Assembly: GCF_040581485.1 (NCBI RefSeq)
Contig: NC_090134.1
Location: forward strand, 20,855,698 to 20,919,697
DNA: 64,000 nt
From: Linepithema humile
Taxonomy: Eukaryota; Arthropoda; Insecta; Hymenoptera; Formicidae
Reading direction: 5' to 3'
Part shown: piece by piece, positions 12,578-25,400 of the stretch
Position numbering within the stretch: the first letter of the stretch is position 1
Layout: every line of letters starts with the position of its first letter
Notes under the pieces: generated by a model
Seen by the model: the letters and a program-made list of their open reading frames with translations, nothing else
Told to the model about the DNA's origin: nothing
Database searches by the model: none
Position numbers and translations under genes: made by a program

Positions 12578-13080
12578 TTAAAAACCGTATGGAGGTGGAT
12601 CTTTTGGCCAAAGACAAATTTTTTGGCACGAGCGTTCGGTATCGAACCTGTTAGCATTCCCACCACAACCACCCCACACAAATGTTAGACAATCATTTCT
12701 CGCTTTGTCGTAATAAAATTTCACTTCATAGTGAGAGCAATCACCCACATCAAAATTGTATTCGCACCACCAAGCTGTAAAAACGATATAATACACCTCA
12801 AATTAAGTATAATGAAAATCTAATAATCTTAATAAATAATGGATAAAAATTGTTAAATGTATAAAAATGTGTACATTTTAGACAATTCAAATTTTGTAAT
12901 TTATGTTAAAAATATTGTAACAACAAATGTAATAAGAGATTAATGTGTACAATGTGAGAAAAAAAAACACTTACGTTTGTAATATTTTACACGACGTGCT
13001 GGGTTTGCTATTGTCGTATGTATTAGAAAGAGTACACTTACAGCGGCGAGAAGAAATACCAAGTCTGTTTTCAAACTCAT
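12578..13080 (-). CDS. Secreted Kunitz/BPTI protein C (P1 Ser)
   Basis: Exons 12975-13080 and 12578-12774 (phase-1 intron) give 100 residues. The signal peptide (MSLKTDLVFLLAAVSVLFLI) is followed by a basic linker (ARRVKYYKR-like). The domain has six cysteines at classical spacing (CEYNFDVGDC, then FVWGGCGGNANRF) and a proline-rich tail, PKDPPPYGF. Unusual points: Asp replaces the common Pro before the second Cys (GDC rather than GPC), P1 is Ser, and Trp replaces Tyr in the YGGC motif. The deduced junction codon makes Pro before WWC. A TATA-like box lies about 90 bases upstream of the ATG and a U element at 13327-13600. The signal exon is close in sequence to that of psiA. Confidence 0.9.
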
Positions 13081-13166
13081 CTTGTAACATTCAAATTTGT
13101 TGCGTTTCTCTGACGTATTATCTACGAAAATTGTGTTGTCGATAATCACAATGCAATAATTTGAAA

Positions 13167-13173
13167 TTTTATA
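13167..13173 (-). promoter_or_regulatory. TATA-like box of Kunitz gene C
   Basis: The minus strand reads GTATAAAATTTCAAATT, about 90 bases upstream of the ATG. The same block, with the flanking TGAGCT and the downstream RTGATTAT motif, occurs at the same position in gene E (30276-30282). This is evidence for a shared core promoter. Confidence 0.55.
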
Positions 13174-13326
13174 CATATATTTGAGCTCATTTCAATTATA
13201 TAATTCAAATGCAACAGCGGAAATTAATGAATGCGTAAATAAAGGAAACACAACGAGAAATTTTTCTAATATTAGATATAATGAAAGATAATTTGCTGGA
13301 GAGAAAATTAATTAAAAATAACTTAC

Positions 13327-13600
13327 CAAATGCCAATATATTGTTTTCTCTTTACTGCGCAGAATTCAATATGGTCAAATTTTTCGTCTTGTATATGTCC
13401 CAGCAAAACACGAGCTCAAAAGACATCTGCCTCTGTGATCGTCCAAAAGACTACAGTACGGAGGGTCGCGATCGGTCCTGCGTCAATGCCGAAATTTCTA
13501 TCGCATAACAGTGTGAGAAGCATGCGCAATAGTCTGCCAATAACATAATAGTTATTCGAAAATACCTGAATCTTACCACCGTTGTGTGCGACACAATAAA
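13327..13600 (-). promoter_or_regulatory. U element of gene C
   Basis: Conserved upstream block with a GGTAAGT donor (13321-13327) and the shared ATTGCGCATGC core near 13530. Same strand and position relative to its gene as in the other copies. Same interpretation and same doubt: untranslated first exon or promoter module. Confidence 0.6.
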
Positions 13601-14315
13601 ACCCCGAAAGGACATCAACCGAAAAAAGTTTCCTAAATCTTTTAAAATATTTATTTTAATAAGTCTTTGGCGCAATACAAATCCAGATCTTTAACCAATT
13701 ATAATATTGCAATAATATTTTGATTTTACTCATTGCTATTTTTTTTTAGAAGGAACTATTTTACTAATTTTACTCTCTACATTTTACAAATTTTGAAGCA
13801 AGCATAATTTTATTCATATTATTTTAATAACATTATAAGCTTGAATTGCGTAGCTTACTTCAAATAAAAATTATAAGTATGGGCAAAATAATATATATCT
13901 ATAACTATAAGTATAAATTAATAAAAAATATTTACTTTTTTTTATTTAAAATTTGCTACAGCTATTGTACTATGTAAAAAATTGTATGCAAATTATTTGT
14001 TAAAATGTTCCCATTATGGAAATTAAATATTTTCATAATTAATATTTAATTTAAATATGTTGACTGCTTAATAATTTTAATTAATTTTTATAGTAATCCA
14101 CATAGTTTATCATGAAAAAAGCAGTAAACAACACGTTGACAATACGTTAATTGTTTACGTATGTAATATCTTTATTATAAACAATTATGGACTTGTAATA
14201 GATATTGCAGATTTCGATTTTGCGTTATTGTGAAATTTTGCAATGTTATTTGCATTGAATTTTTTTCTTACATAAGTTTCCGTGCGGATGAGCAACTGGA
14301 TTCTCTTTTAAATCG

Positions 14316-14590
14316 TCACGGATTGTATTTATATAAGTACTGGCGATTGCAATCCTCGATAGTTTCACTAACAACGGACCCCGCATAAACTGCTAACATC
14401 TGCAATTGGCAGCTGCGCCAACTGCGTATAACGATCCCGCGAGGATGCATCTTCCCATCTTGTACTACAATGTACAATATAGGTCCTTCGTAACGACTAG
14501 TAGGGCGCAGATCGTTCTTCGCCATCACATACATACTAGAACAAGTTCCGCTAACGAATAGATCGAATTGGGGAAGCGGCAAGTGAATTG
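14316..14590 (-). CDS. Unrecognised ORF, possible terminal exon (low support)
   Basis: An open frame of about 90 codons ending at TGA 14316-14318. It has a plausible acceptor (TTCTAG) at 14591-14592, so entry would be in phase 1, as in the Kunitz domain exons. It is much richer in GC than the AT-rich flanks. The deduced peptide contains FVSGTCSSMYVMAKNDLRP, ILYIVVQDGKMHPRG and four cysteines, but no Kunitz pattern and no family I recognise. I found no matching signal-peptide exon upstream. It could be a real exon of an unknown secreted protein, a relic, or chance. Confidence 0.3.
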
Positions 14591-14894
14591 CTAGAATCGA
14601 TAAAGTAGTGTATTTGAAATAATTGTTCTAATAAACCAATGGCTGTTTTCTATTAGTTTTTGAGTTTCGAACAAATTTCATTATGCAGCAATGTAGCGTA
14701 CGAAATAATGCTCCAGGTAAATCAATATTTAAAATCGATAAGATAAGAGAAATGAATCATTCATTTTCCGAATGCAACGCACCGTTTTATCAAAATTATC
14801 AAAATCCTTTGTTTAATGCAATATGCAGTGTACGAGTAATCTGTGAACATTCAAAATTGGAACGGAAAATTGACGAAACTTTGACGAGAAAGTA

Positions 14895-16290
14895 ATTTAC
14901 GTCAGTCAGTCAATCTCTTCTGATCGCGTGCGATTCGTGCAATTCAAGTAGATATTTTATACGTTAAACACTTTTTTTCAAATAAAAGTCAATATTTATT
15001 TGAGAATAAAAAAAGTTATTGCACGCGTAAGGAATCGAATAACATAAATTTTTTCTTCGTTTAAAATTTTATGAGGTTTTCCTAAATGTTTACAGATTAG
15101 CTGCACATATATCGCAGTGGACATCGGAATTTCGAGGAAACGGCACGCTGCATTGAAAGATAGATAGCTTACTTGTTCTTCCTTTTCTCGGGTTTAAGTA
15201 CCACGTCGTAAAATCCGAGCGACGAGTTCATTTCGCGGGCAGCATCGATTAAACGCGCTGGTTATCGGAAGGTTTCGAAATTAGTTTGCCGCAAACTCCG
15301 AGGCGAGTGTCAGCTAGCGCACGATAACTTCCGCCGTTTCGACTACGTAGCAGTTTCTTCTCTGTTTCCTCTCTCTCTCTCTCTTTCTCTCTCTTTCCAT
15401 CCCACTTTCTCTTTCTCTCTCGCAAAACGTGATAATATCGCATATACCAATCCTATCACGCGTGAAAGCATCATTTCCGAGATATTGAGCATATGAACTT
15501 TTTTTGGACCACGACCAGCTTTTGTGTGACGTGTCATATAAAGCGAAAACATCGCGAAACTTCAACTCCGAGTCACCGCATTTCGCGTTTATTCGAAAAG
15601 TTGTATGCTGCACTTCCACCTTTCGCTGCTCAATCTAGTTCGAAGTGTCCGTGTTATAAAAGTATTAGAAATTTACATGCTGTAATCACTCATCATATTT
15701 GAAAATACGTTCGTAAATTGTTAATGAAGATACGCGCCGGGTCCAAAATTCACTTCTGAAAGTTCGATATACCTATAGATTGATCTGAGCGATCCATCTC
15801 CGCCGGGAGAACGGTGATTTACATATAACAAGGCACCGCCAATGATTGCCCGTGAATACATTAACCCGCGCTCGACGCAGCGGCGATTAACTACCGCACA
15901 TATCTTTAAATGCTGCCGTAATAGAGCAACGTGTGAGTTATGTAGGAACGGCAATGGGAAAATACGAGGAAACTCTCGCGGCCAATAAGTGTTCGCGATA
16001 AATTTGGAAAATATTTCGCGGTTTCTTCTTTCTTCCTCTTCTATGTCAGTTGGAATTTATTGGGCAAGAGCGCGGGTCGTTTCTTGAGATATTGCGTCGA
16101 TATCGTCGGAGATGCCAGTTTCTACGGCTTTACTCGATATTAGAGTGCAAAATAAATGAATTGTGTCCTCTTTCTAAAGCTGTTTTAATAAGACTATTAA
16201 TCGGCGATTTTCAATGAAAAAGATTCGCGACGAGAAAATGGAATCGTTAATAAATTAACATTTAGCTACATTTCGCAACATTTGACATCT
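14895..16290. other. Intergenic stretch with a CT microsatellite
   Basis: No supported gene. It holds a pyrimidine-rich (CT)n tract at about 15362-15424; the Arg/Glu-rich frames that overlap it are translations of that repeat. Confidence 0.5.
15362..15424. repeat. (CT)n-rich microsatellite
   Basis: Imperfect run of CT/TTTCTCT units over about 60 bases. The similar (GA)n tract at 56935-57010 is an independent microsatellite. Confidence 0.9.
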
Positions 16291-16694
16291 TTAATCTTTA
16301 CTTTGTTTACATTCATTTTCGCAATTTAATTTGTTGGGATAATTATTGCCGTTTCCACCACAGCCACCGTACACGAATACTTCGCAACTTCCACTTGGCA
16401 TATATGCATATCTGATAATGTGGGCTCGGCAATGTCCCTTAACCGGTGGTTCGTCACAATCTATAAAATTATATTAAATAATACACTGATTTTTTATCAA
16501 TATTTGTCTTATTAGCTCATTTGGCATATTAACATATATTTATCGGCAACGTAAAACAAATTTGCAATAACTGAAATAAATAATTGCTAGAATTTAAGGA
16601 AAGAGTACTTACGTTCTGGTCGTACAGCTATGGCGTTGCGCGCTAGTACGCAGATAACCATTAGCGTAAGTAAGAAGGACATTTTACCAGCCAT
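16291..16694 (-). CDS. Secreted Kunitz/BPTI serine protease inhibitor D (P1 Arg)
   Basis: Exons 16613-16694 and 16291-16460 (phase-1 intron) give 83 residues. The signal peptide starts MAGKMSFLLTLMVICVLA. The domain begins CDEPPVKGHCRAH and continues through EVFVYGGCGGNGNNYP to CENECKQSKD-stop. Six cysteines are present; the loop between Cys2 and Cys3 is one residue shorter than in BPTI (14 rather than 15). Arg directly after Cys2, followed by Ala, is the classical trypsin/plasmin-type reactive site, so this is the best candidate here for a true trypsin-like protease inhibitor. It differs from the rest: higher GC content, no U element upstream, and its own TATA box. It may be the conserved ancestral-type gene; compact secreted Kunitz inhibitors of this size are known in bee haemolymph and venom. 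Confidence 0.92.
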
Positions 16695-16818
16695 GATTGC
16701 ACAGTTGCTTCTGCAACTATCAACTGTCGGATTTCTTCGTGGAGATTAATATTCGAGAACTCGGTAACACACTATGCAGATTATGCACCAGTTTAATGTC
16801 ATATACGCTCGGATTCTG

Positions 16819-16827
16819 TTTATAAAA
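16819..16827 (-). promoter_or_regulatory. TATA box of Kunitz gene D
   Basis: The minus strand reads GCTTTTATAAAC, about 125-133 bases upstream of the ATG, giving a 5' UTR near 100 bases. This looks like an ordinary TATA promoter and no U element is present. Confidence 0.5.
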
Positions 16828-19800
16828 GCTGCGCAGTGTGCACGAGAGGGGATTATCATTTTAACGACTAAACTACACCAGTAAGTGCCACCATATTTAT
16901 GTACGTAAATTTACAAGCATTGTTGCTTATCTATGCAAATATTTCCGCATTTTTGTGTACGCAGAGTCTATCATTCGTATCATGCATACGGGAAAAAGTG
17001 TGACCGAAATATTTCTTCACAAGCATAACGGCATACACGCAGTGACGATAGCACTAATAGTTAGGCGCAGTAAAAAATAACAACGCTCTATAATTTAGCG
17101 GTCACATGCTACAGCTCTCACTTTGTTTGCATAATGTTATCTTTCCATTGCAAAGTTTATCAAGTCTGACATGTGGCAATTTTTTTTTTTTTAATATCGA
17201 ATGTCGTGCCGTCACGTTTTGCGAGTCTCTTCTAACGAAAAGTTCATTCTAACGATAACCGCAAGGCCAGTGAAAATTGTATTACACGCAATAATGGATG
17301 ACAAACATGCGATGGATTGTAGCTTGAGATTAATTTACTTTATAATTTTCTCATGTCTGCAGAAACTAATCTTTTTGGCAATTGCCGGTACTTGCATGCA
17401 GTCGACAAACAATACGACATTAATTTTCAATTATTTTGCTTCATATGTGGATTTATATGTATGAAATAAATCGTGAAATACGCGTTTGGAGCCACACGTA
17501 CCGTACGATAAGTGCGCAATCTTCCTCGAGTAACAAGCCGCGTCATTTTTCCGCCTACATACGGGGCTCCCGTCTTTATCTTTTAGCCTTTTTTCTGCGC
17601 AAAGGCACCCTTCCTCTTTTGCAATCAACCGCTATAAAGACCCTCACGTATAGTCTCTCTCATCCCAAACCGTTCTCCGTACCGCCCGCGCTGTACCACT
17701 TATCGATACTAGCTTCGGGCGTTCAACGTTGCTGAACTCTAGTGCCTGTTACGTCCGATCCCTGACTCTTTGTTCGACCGTTATCGTTAAGAACAAAAAC
17801 CATCGGAACAACAGCGACAAGGATAGAAACCGACCGAGCGCACTTTCAAAAGCACTGTTCCCCGCTTATGTAAGATTCGTAAGCCTCGAGGAATTCAGCG
17901 TCCGTCGGTTTCTAACGCTGCCGTATTAATGCTTCGATTTGCATACAATCGGAGCTGATCTTTCGACCAAGCACAACGAGAATCATTAGCCACTTTTGGA
18001 GCAATTAACGACCGCGTGTGATCTCAACAATTTGCTGAAATTTGCGAAAGGGAATCCCGAATGAATTATTTTACACATTTGTTACGTAATAGACATAGCT
18101 TTTCTCATAAGGTTGAAAATGCAGCTGCGCTTGCACGTTTTCGCGGTATCCACATGTGGATACTGAATTAAGAAAAATGTAAAATGTACATTCGTCACAC
18201 TTCCGAGTCCAAGAGGGGATCATAAATCCTTTCGTGTCGCACGTCGTTCTCAAAAATTGATAGATTGCTGCGAGGAATGCAACGGGTGAGCGACAACAAC
18301 CGTGACATCCCCGGAGATGCATAAGCCGCTCTCGGAAATATTTTAACGATTTAAATTATATGAGTTACGACGTGTACGAAGCGACGTGCACGCATCGCTG
18401 TAAAATCAGAAGCATTATTGCCGTTAAAACGCGTGTCGTAACCTGCACTAAATCGAGGGGGGGAAATCGCGAGAGTCGAGTAGCTCGCGTCGCGCGAGCA
18501 ACTTCGCCGACGAAACGAATACAAATAGAATGGCGATAATGCCGTTACGCGGCTGTACATCGCGATCGATACTTCCATGATTTAATGAACGTCGGCGGTA
18601 CACCGGTAACCGGGTGTTTTACGATAATATTATACAGTTCGTACCGTCGCGGTCCCACGCCGCGCCATTGTCTGAATCGGTGGGGACTAGACTTCCTTAC
18701 CTGGCCACTCCGACGAGCATTACTCTTGTCTAAACAATGGATGCCGTTCGGGTGGATATTAATTACGGATTGGTTAGCACCGAAAATATCCGCTGGTGTA
18801 CAATGGTAATCGTAAGTTGGGACACGAATCATCCGACTTTGAATGCGCGTTTTAACTAGCGACTTTAGGTCACTTCGGAATACGTAATTTCCATAATATT
18901 GAATCTACGTAAGCCGCATCTCAGCAATGACCATTCGTTCCTTTCCTATTTTTAGCTCAATTATTTATTTATGCGTATTTAGAAAACAAAAAGATGAATA
19001 ATAGCTCTGAATTATCCCCTAATCCTGTATTTTTATTAGATTTCGATTCCCGATCGACACATCCGAAATTCAAATGTGTGCAGAAATCATCTCGGATTGC
19101 TGTAATAAAAAAATTTATTATTTTTTATGCTAACCAATCCAACGATATTCGAGATGCTCTTAGCTAAACGAACACGTTCTGCGGCAAGTAAAAAGATTAT
19201 CTTTAAGACTTGGCGGAGAAAAGCTCTCGCGCGTTAAGATGCGATATCATGATAATCAGGAGTTTTTATAAGAACGAGATTACTTTTACATTCTCCTCTT
19301 GCTTTTCGCAATAGATTTTCTACGTAATAGTATCGTAATTGACAACATAATTATTGTCGCATTCTCATTATTCATAATTATGACAACGCGTAATTAACGG
19401 CGCAATGTAATTTTCAGTTGCTTTTAACGCGCTTAAAAAGCCGCAGGTGTGAGAATATAATAAAGTCGAAAATTATCATGTCGAACGCTTTCGAAAATAA
19501 CTCTCACGGCCGAATTCATCCCGCTCGTGATTTCGGTGAAAATAAAAATATCACGAAACTCAGGAGAACAGGTGCAATTTTTCGTCCGGCGTTCAAGGCA
19601 AGCCGGTTGCCACCTGTTTCAATACGATCCTTACTCGAAGCCCTTGAAAAATACATTCCTTCTTGGCTCCAGCTCTATAAAACTGGCCATCTTCTCATCA
19701 ACTAGGACAGTTTTATCCGAGTAATCTTAGAAATGGAAAATATTATCGTCAGATCGTCTTCGAAATGAAAAAGATTGGAATAAAAAACGAGTTCTAGTTT

Positions 19801-20821
19801 CTATGAATCGTTAGAGAAATTGAAATCTAATAATTTCAACGTTTTTGATCGCTTCTTCGGATTGAATATTGTCGGATGTGTGATAATTTCCGATGAAAGG
19901 AAGCCAAGTATATCTTCGACGTGAAATAATTATTCTATCAAGATAAAGTGATATCGATTGACGGATTTAATTGCGCTGAAACGAAATATGCGAAATGCTG
20001 TATCCTGAAATTGATATTGAAGAGATTGAGCCCTCGGTTCTCTTTAATTCGCCTTTAAGTAAGTAACCCGAGAGATTTCGTATCTGATTATTTCGCGGGG
20101 AAGAGCTATATTCGATTAGCGGAGTAATATTTCTCCGGAGGTAACAACTCATTCGGTTTTAACCGTAATCCTTTCCGCCGAGCTTTCGTTTTGCGAATTC
20201 CATTTAAATTCCCGCATAATAGCCTTGTTGTACACATATTGAGACGCCGTCGAAAGCCGAGAAACACGACTTCGATCGCATTGCCGTAGCTATCGGAGCG
20301 ACCTTTGCGTCATTCTTGCCGATCATCAAGAGACATTTGATATATATAAAATAGGCCGTTCTCAGCTCGCTCGGAGATCGATACGATAATCGCACGGCCA
20401 CGAAGTCTTCGAAGTCGCTTGCACTTGATTTACAGCTTCCTGCCGCATGGATCGTGCACCAACAGCGGCAGTAGAAGCAGCAGCAACGGCAGCAGCCGCA
20501 CCGGCAGTAGCGTCGGCAGCACGAGCAATTCAGCGCGCGGTGAATTGTGCTGAGCTCGTGCTGGCAAGACGACGTACGAGTGATTTGCATGCGCACTCAC
20601 GGCCCGTGGGAGGAACGGGCATAATTTGGCAGGTAAGCCGTTCGCCACGGCCGGCGTATCGCCTGTGACGTTTGGTCAACGACAATTAACAGGCTTCGGC
20701 GTCCGTCGAATCGCGGTAACGGTCGAACATCAGCCGTGAGAGACTTTCACGAAAGAGTGACCGGAGTGGAACGGCATTCATCGAGAATTACCGTATACGC
20801 GCTGTTCTAAAGAAACGGCAT

Positions 20822-20850
20822 AGGGGGGGGGGAGCGGAAGGGGGGGGGGT
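20822..20850 (+). repeat. Paired G-runs
   Basis: Two runs of nine or more G separated by a short AGCGGAA spacer. They can form a G-quadruplex in principle; no gene is nearby. Confidence 0.85.
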
Positions 20851-22386
20851 GCACTTGAATTTTATTTATCTTAACTCGATTGAATTTCGTTGAAATTAAT
20901 TTAATAAAAGTAATCGCATCAGTGAAAGCGCTTCGAACGGAAGATTTAAAATTCAATCTGAGTTTTAATTACCGACGACATTATTCTATGACATAGAAAA
21001 TTGAAGAGTTAATTAAAAGGTTGTACTACAAATAGAAGTGCCTGATTACATTTTCGAGAAGTGGCTGCTAAATTTCAATTTAATTTCGTAAATTAAATAA
21101 AGCTCGTTTGTGAGATTTACAACTGCGTAGCGAAGCTACAGGCGACTACACAATGATGAAGCATTTGCAATAAAACACACAGTTTCGGTACGGTAATTTA
21201 TGATGAGAGTTGATAAAATTTTAATAAAATATTAAACAAACATACATCGACAATCACGATAGTTTGCCGATAGCGAAAATTAAAATTAATTAAAGCTTTT
21301 ACTTAGTAATTGATTTAATACTAATGCATAATCAACGATACGGTATGTTTTCATAATTCGTTGCTCGTCAAATATATTCAGCGTTTAATACCGCTCAATT
21401 TGTATATTATTATTAATACGTTTATCTCTCTAAAATAACGTATTGACGACATGTGCCTTGAATAAAGTACCACGCAAAAAAAATTAAAAAAATGATATTT
21501 ATATACTTTTGACGATTGCAAATATAATACGTAACAAACTTTCGTTCTTCATCGTGGCCTTATTAACGCAATCTCGATAATGATCGCGTACAACTTGAAG
21601 GTAAACGAGTAAAATATGCGATGGGCAGTACGTGTATCCCTTTGCTTCTTTCTTTATATCGGTCGTTAGAAAAGTGCTAAATGTCTGGAAATGATCGTGC
21701 TCGATAATTGATCGCCACTCAATAATAATTACATCGGAGCCCGTAATTGAAATCTTTATAGCCGGTTTATGCATCCGTATGCGCGTTTATAAACGCGTTT
21801 ATTTCCCTTTTACGATCGCGACGCGCATTTACACGAATACGTATTAATGTCACGGGCGGACATAACGGTGATATCACCTGACAAAACTTCGTCAATAAAA
21901 GACCGCGTCAAAGAGCCGCTTGATGTACGTTGCGAATAGTCGACTGGATTAAGTTCGCGAAAGCGGAGATTTGAACGCGATCTCTTAATGACTCCCACGA
22001 TTTCGACGGGTGTGGTTGAATGCCGGCGGAAACGACGCGCGTTACGTGCTACGAGGAGGATCTCTCCGGCTCGCAGCTTTAGGAAACTGAATCTCGAGTT
22101 CGACGCTGTCGCCGTTCTGTACGCTTCGCGCGTGCGACAGTCGTCGTTCCCAGCATCAAGACTGCAACAGCGCGGGGGCCGGTGTCCTTTAGATATAAAT
22201 TCAAGTGAAACTCCTCTTTCACACGGTATCAATGACGGAGAACACATTCAGACCGGGTATTCTCGCTGCTGTTCGCTCTGTTCCTGCGTATCGCATCGCA
22301 TTGTGCTTCTCCGGCAAAGCCTACCAGCTTACCGCTACCTAGAACGAGACCGACAACGAAGAGGACGACGACTACGGCTGTGACTG

Positions 22387-22420
22387 CGACAACGACGACG
22401 ACGACGACGACGACGACGGC
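22387..22420. repeat. (GAC)n trinucleotide repeat
   Basis: About ten GAC/CGA units. The Val-rich frame read on the minus strand over this site is a repeat translation and not a supported gene. Confidence 0.85.
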
Positions 22421-25400
22421 AACGAGGTTCCATTTAATTAAGTTTGCATTGTACCAAAGTGCACGCTGCGGCGAAAGATCCTTATCGAAGTCTCGCGAGA
22501 TATGACGACGGCTGCGGGCTGGCGCGCTTATCACGAGCGATCTACTCGAGCAAATGAACGGACGACCGCTCGCGTTCGGAGATTCGCTCCTAACGAGATC
22601 GAGAAGTCTATCGACAGTATTGCCGCTTCCTTCTGATAGCTCAAGAACGTATGCCACATGTTACGGCCAAGTTCCACTTCCGCCGCGAATCTAGGCTGAT
22701 CTCGATCACTCGCAGCGACAATAATTAGAAGTTTCAGAAGCTACTAGACGTTCGAGGTAGATTTCTCTGGAATATCTAGAATTTCTCCGAGTAAAAGGTG
22801 AAATGTACTTCTGATCGACGCGACTTGATGATTGTACTTCTATGTTTGCACAGTCTGTAGAAAAATCCCACCTACAGTGATCAAAATTAACAATGTTTGT
22901 ACGTCACCGAGGATGATTTTTTCTCCAAATATTTGCTTAATCAAGAATCGTGACTTCTTTGCAGATTCTTTCCATTCCCGCTTTTAACATATATCAAGGC
23001 GAAAAACACGCTTAATCAAATTGTTAAACAAACAGAAAAATAAAATTGTACACACGTTTATTACAAATAGAATTTTAAAAATATATATTCTGAAATATTC
23101 ATTAAAATGGATAAATAGGAATTAGGATGTTGCTATTTAAAAAGAGTTTCAAACATGATGGATAAATTCGCTGCAATAGATGTATTATTTTATCGTCTCG
23201 TTGAACAAACTGTCGATCGCACGATAAATTTATCAACGAACAATTAGCTTAATCAGATTGTCACAGATTCGAGAAAAATTAGCGAACAATTCCGCCACGT
23301 TGTACTTGACAATGCATGAAATTTCGTTGATCACACATGCATTAATCTCTGGATTTTCATCTGCGTAAATTAAATTAACTGTAAGCACATTTCTGCCATT
23401 CTGTTTTGACACGATAATCAGCCGTGCTTACGTGTTGCTATTTTAAAACATCGAAACCCGGTAAAAGAACATTTTATTTGGTTATGCATGTTTTTATGTA
23501 CGATCTGCTGCACGACAAACAGTTCACAAGATATTCGCCGCGTTATAATGACGTTAATATAAAATGATATCTATCGCATGAATCTTACTTTATATTTGTA
23601 GATTTGCAGGATTTCGCAGCTATATATATGTTATAATTTCTAACACTTTGAAATAAACTGACGTGACGTTAATACGAAACTCCATAAATGTTGTAGATTC
23701 CTTTAAAAGTTCTCCATCTTGCTACCTCTCTAGTCTGAAACTTCTTTAATATTTTAATGGTGGTAAGCTAAGCCCGGATCAAAGCCGGTTTACAGGACGT
23801 GTTTGTGATTTAAGAACTACCTATTTCACAGACTGTACTTAGAAATAATCATCTTTGCATTTTCGTAGGTTTATTATTCACATCGTTTGTCGGCCTGTCG
23901 TAGAAATCGCTAATAATAGTACCATTATAATTTTTACACGCTCCACGCGCATTTGCAAGTTTGCAGTTTACAACTTTCTTCTGGCATTATAAGGTTTTAC
24001 GTGTATTATTTATATCGGAGCTGCGTGTAATATCCGGTTGTACACGTTTCTGACCTATCACGTTATGATAAATGGCCCAACACTTACATTTGCGAATGAT
24101 TTTCTCGCAGGTAGCGTACCCGTACTTTATCGTGTCGGCGCTACATGTTATTAAAACATCGACATACACGTCAAGATTGCAAAATTCTACATTTTGCAAA
24201 AAAAGTTGTAACGCACGACACAGTTTTCTTACAATGTTACCAATGTTTTATGTTTTCCGATGATTAAATATCCAATTCTGATCGCTTACTTGTATTATTT
24301 TGAAACACAAAAGCCCGAAACAATAAATTATTTTCTGCCGGTGATGTGGAAATGTTTCCATTCCGCTTTAATGAACCGCATCGCGCCAATGTGCTACGAA
24401 ACTGGAAACTTACCGTATAACATTTGACAACGATGCTACGCGACCGCAAGGGAAAATGATTCGGGGGTCCTTCCGCTTCTGGGAAATCCGTGGAATGTTT
24501 AATAGTCACGCGAATTCACGGCGTCTCAGGTTATATCGCTAATGAATTATCCGGTTACAGCGAATCGCGGCTCTCCGAGGAAATCGATGTAACGTACTCT
24601 GGATGCTCTTCTACGTGAACCGCATCGCGTACGTAAACACGAAGTACTGCAATTTCATCGAGGCAAATTGCGCGTCTTCCACTCGCAGAGCAATATCCGC
24701 CAGTGCGCAAAATGATCTAGCTTCCTGAAGCACGATTACAACGCAACGACATGTGCATTGATGTACTTATTACTGTATATATATATATATATAACACATA
24801 AAAAACAAACAAAACAGTTTGGAAAATCTGCGAAAGTTGCAGATCAAACTGATCCGACTCACTCTTATTTTTTTTCCCCTTTCACAACGTCAAATCCGGA
24901 CGATGAAGGGTGTTTGCCGCGGGGAGTCACCGTGTGACTGCTGGAACTTCGGTAAGTCGCATTATCGGAAGGTCGGGCGTTCGGAACCGCCGCACTCTCG
25001 ACAACACGGCATCGATCGAGGTTGCGGGAACCGCGACGGAAGAAGAACCAGTTCCGGGTGAACGGCGGCGAAGCTGCGCCGCCCGACCTCGGCGGAGTTA
25101 AGTAATTTGTCGTTGCCGATGGGTTAATGTTATCCATCACTAAGCGCGGGAATTTACGATGTAATAAGGCCGCGTAGCGATTCCCGCGATCTATCTCGAG
25201 TGTCTCGCAGCACTAACCTCCTTTATCCATTCTATCCTCCTCCCCCTACCATTTATCCTTATCGCGGGTTGCCATCGACCCCCTTCGCGATCCATCGCTC
25301 GCGATGCGTCGCGCCTTCTAAAAAAAACCGAGCTTCTTACCGCGCTATCGAGTAACGATTAATTAGTATGATCGAGCCAGCGGATGAGAAGATTGGTGGC

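Noticed and set aside
15249..15619. Arg/Glu-rich frames on the minus strand
   Set aside because: They are translations of the CT microsatellite.
20430..20668. Ala-rich (plus) and Cys/Leu-rich (minus) frames
   Set aside because: All come from one CAG/GCA-repeat patch; no domain, and no splice context.
22229..22657. Val-rich frame over a GAC repeat
   Set aside because: The poly-Val core is a translation of the trinucleotide repeat.
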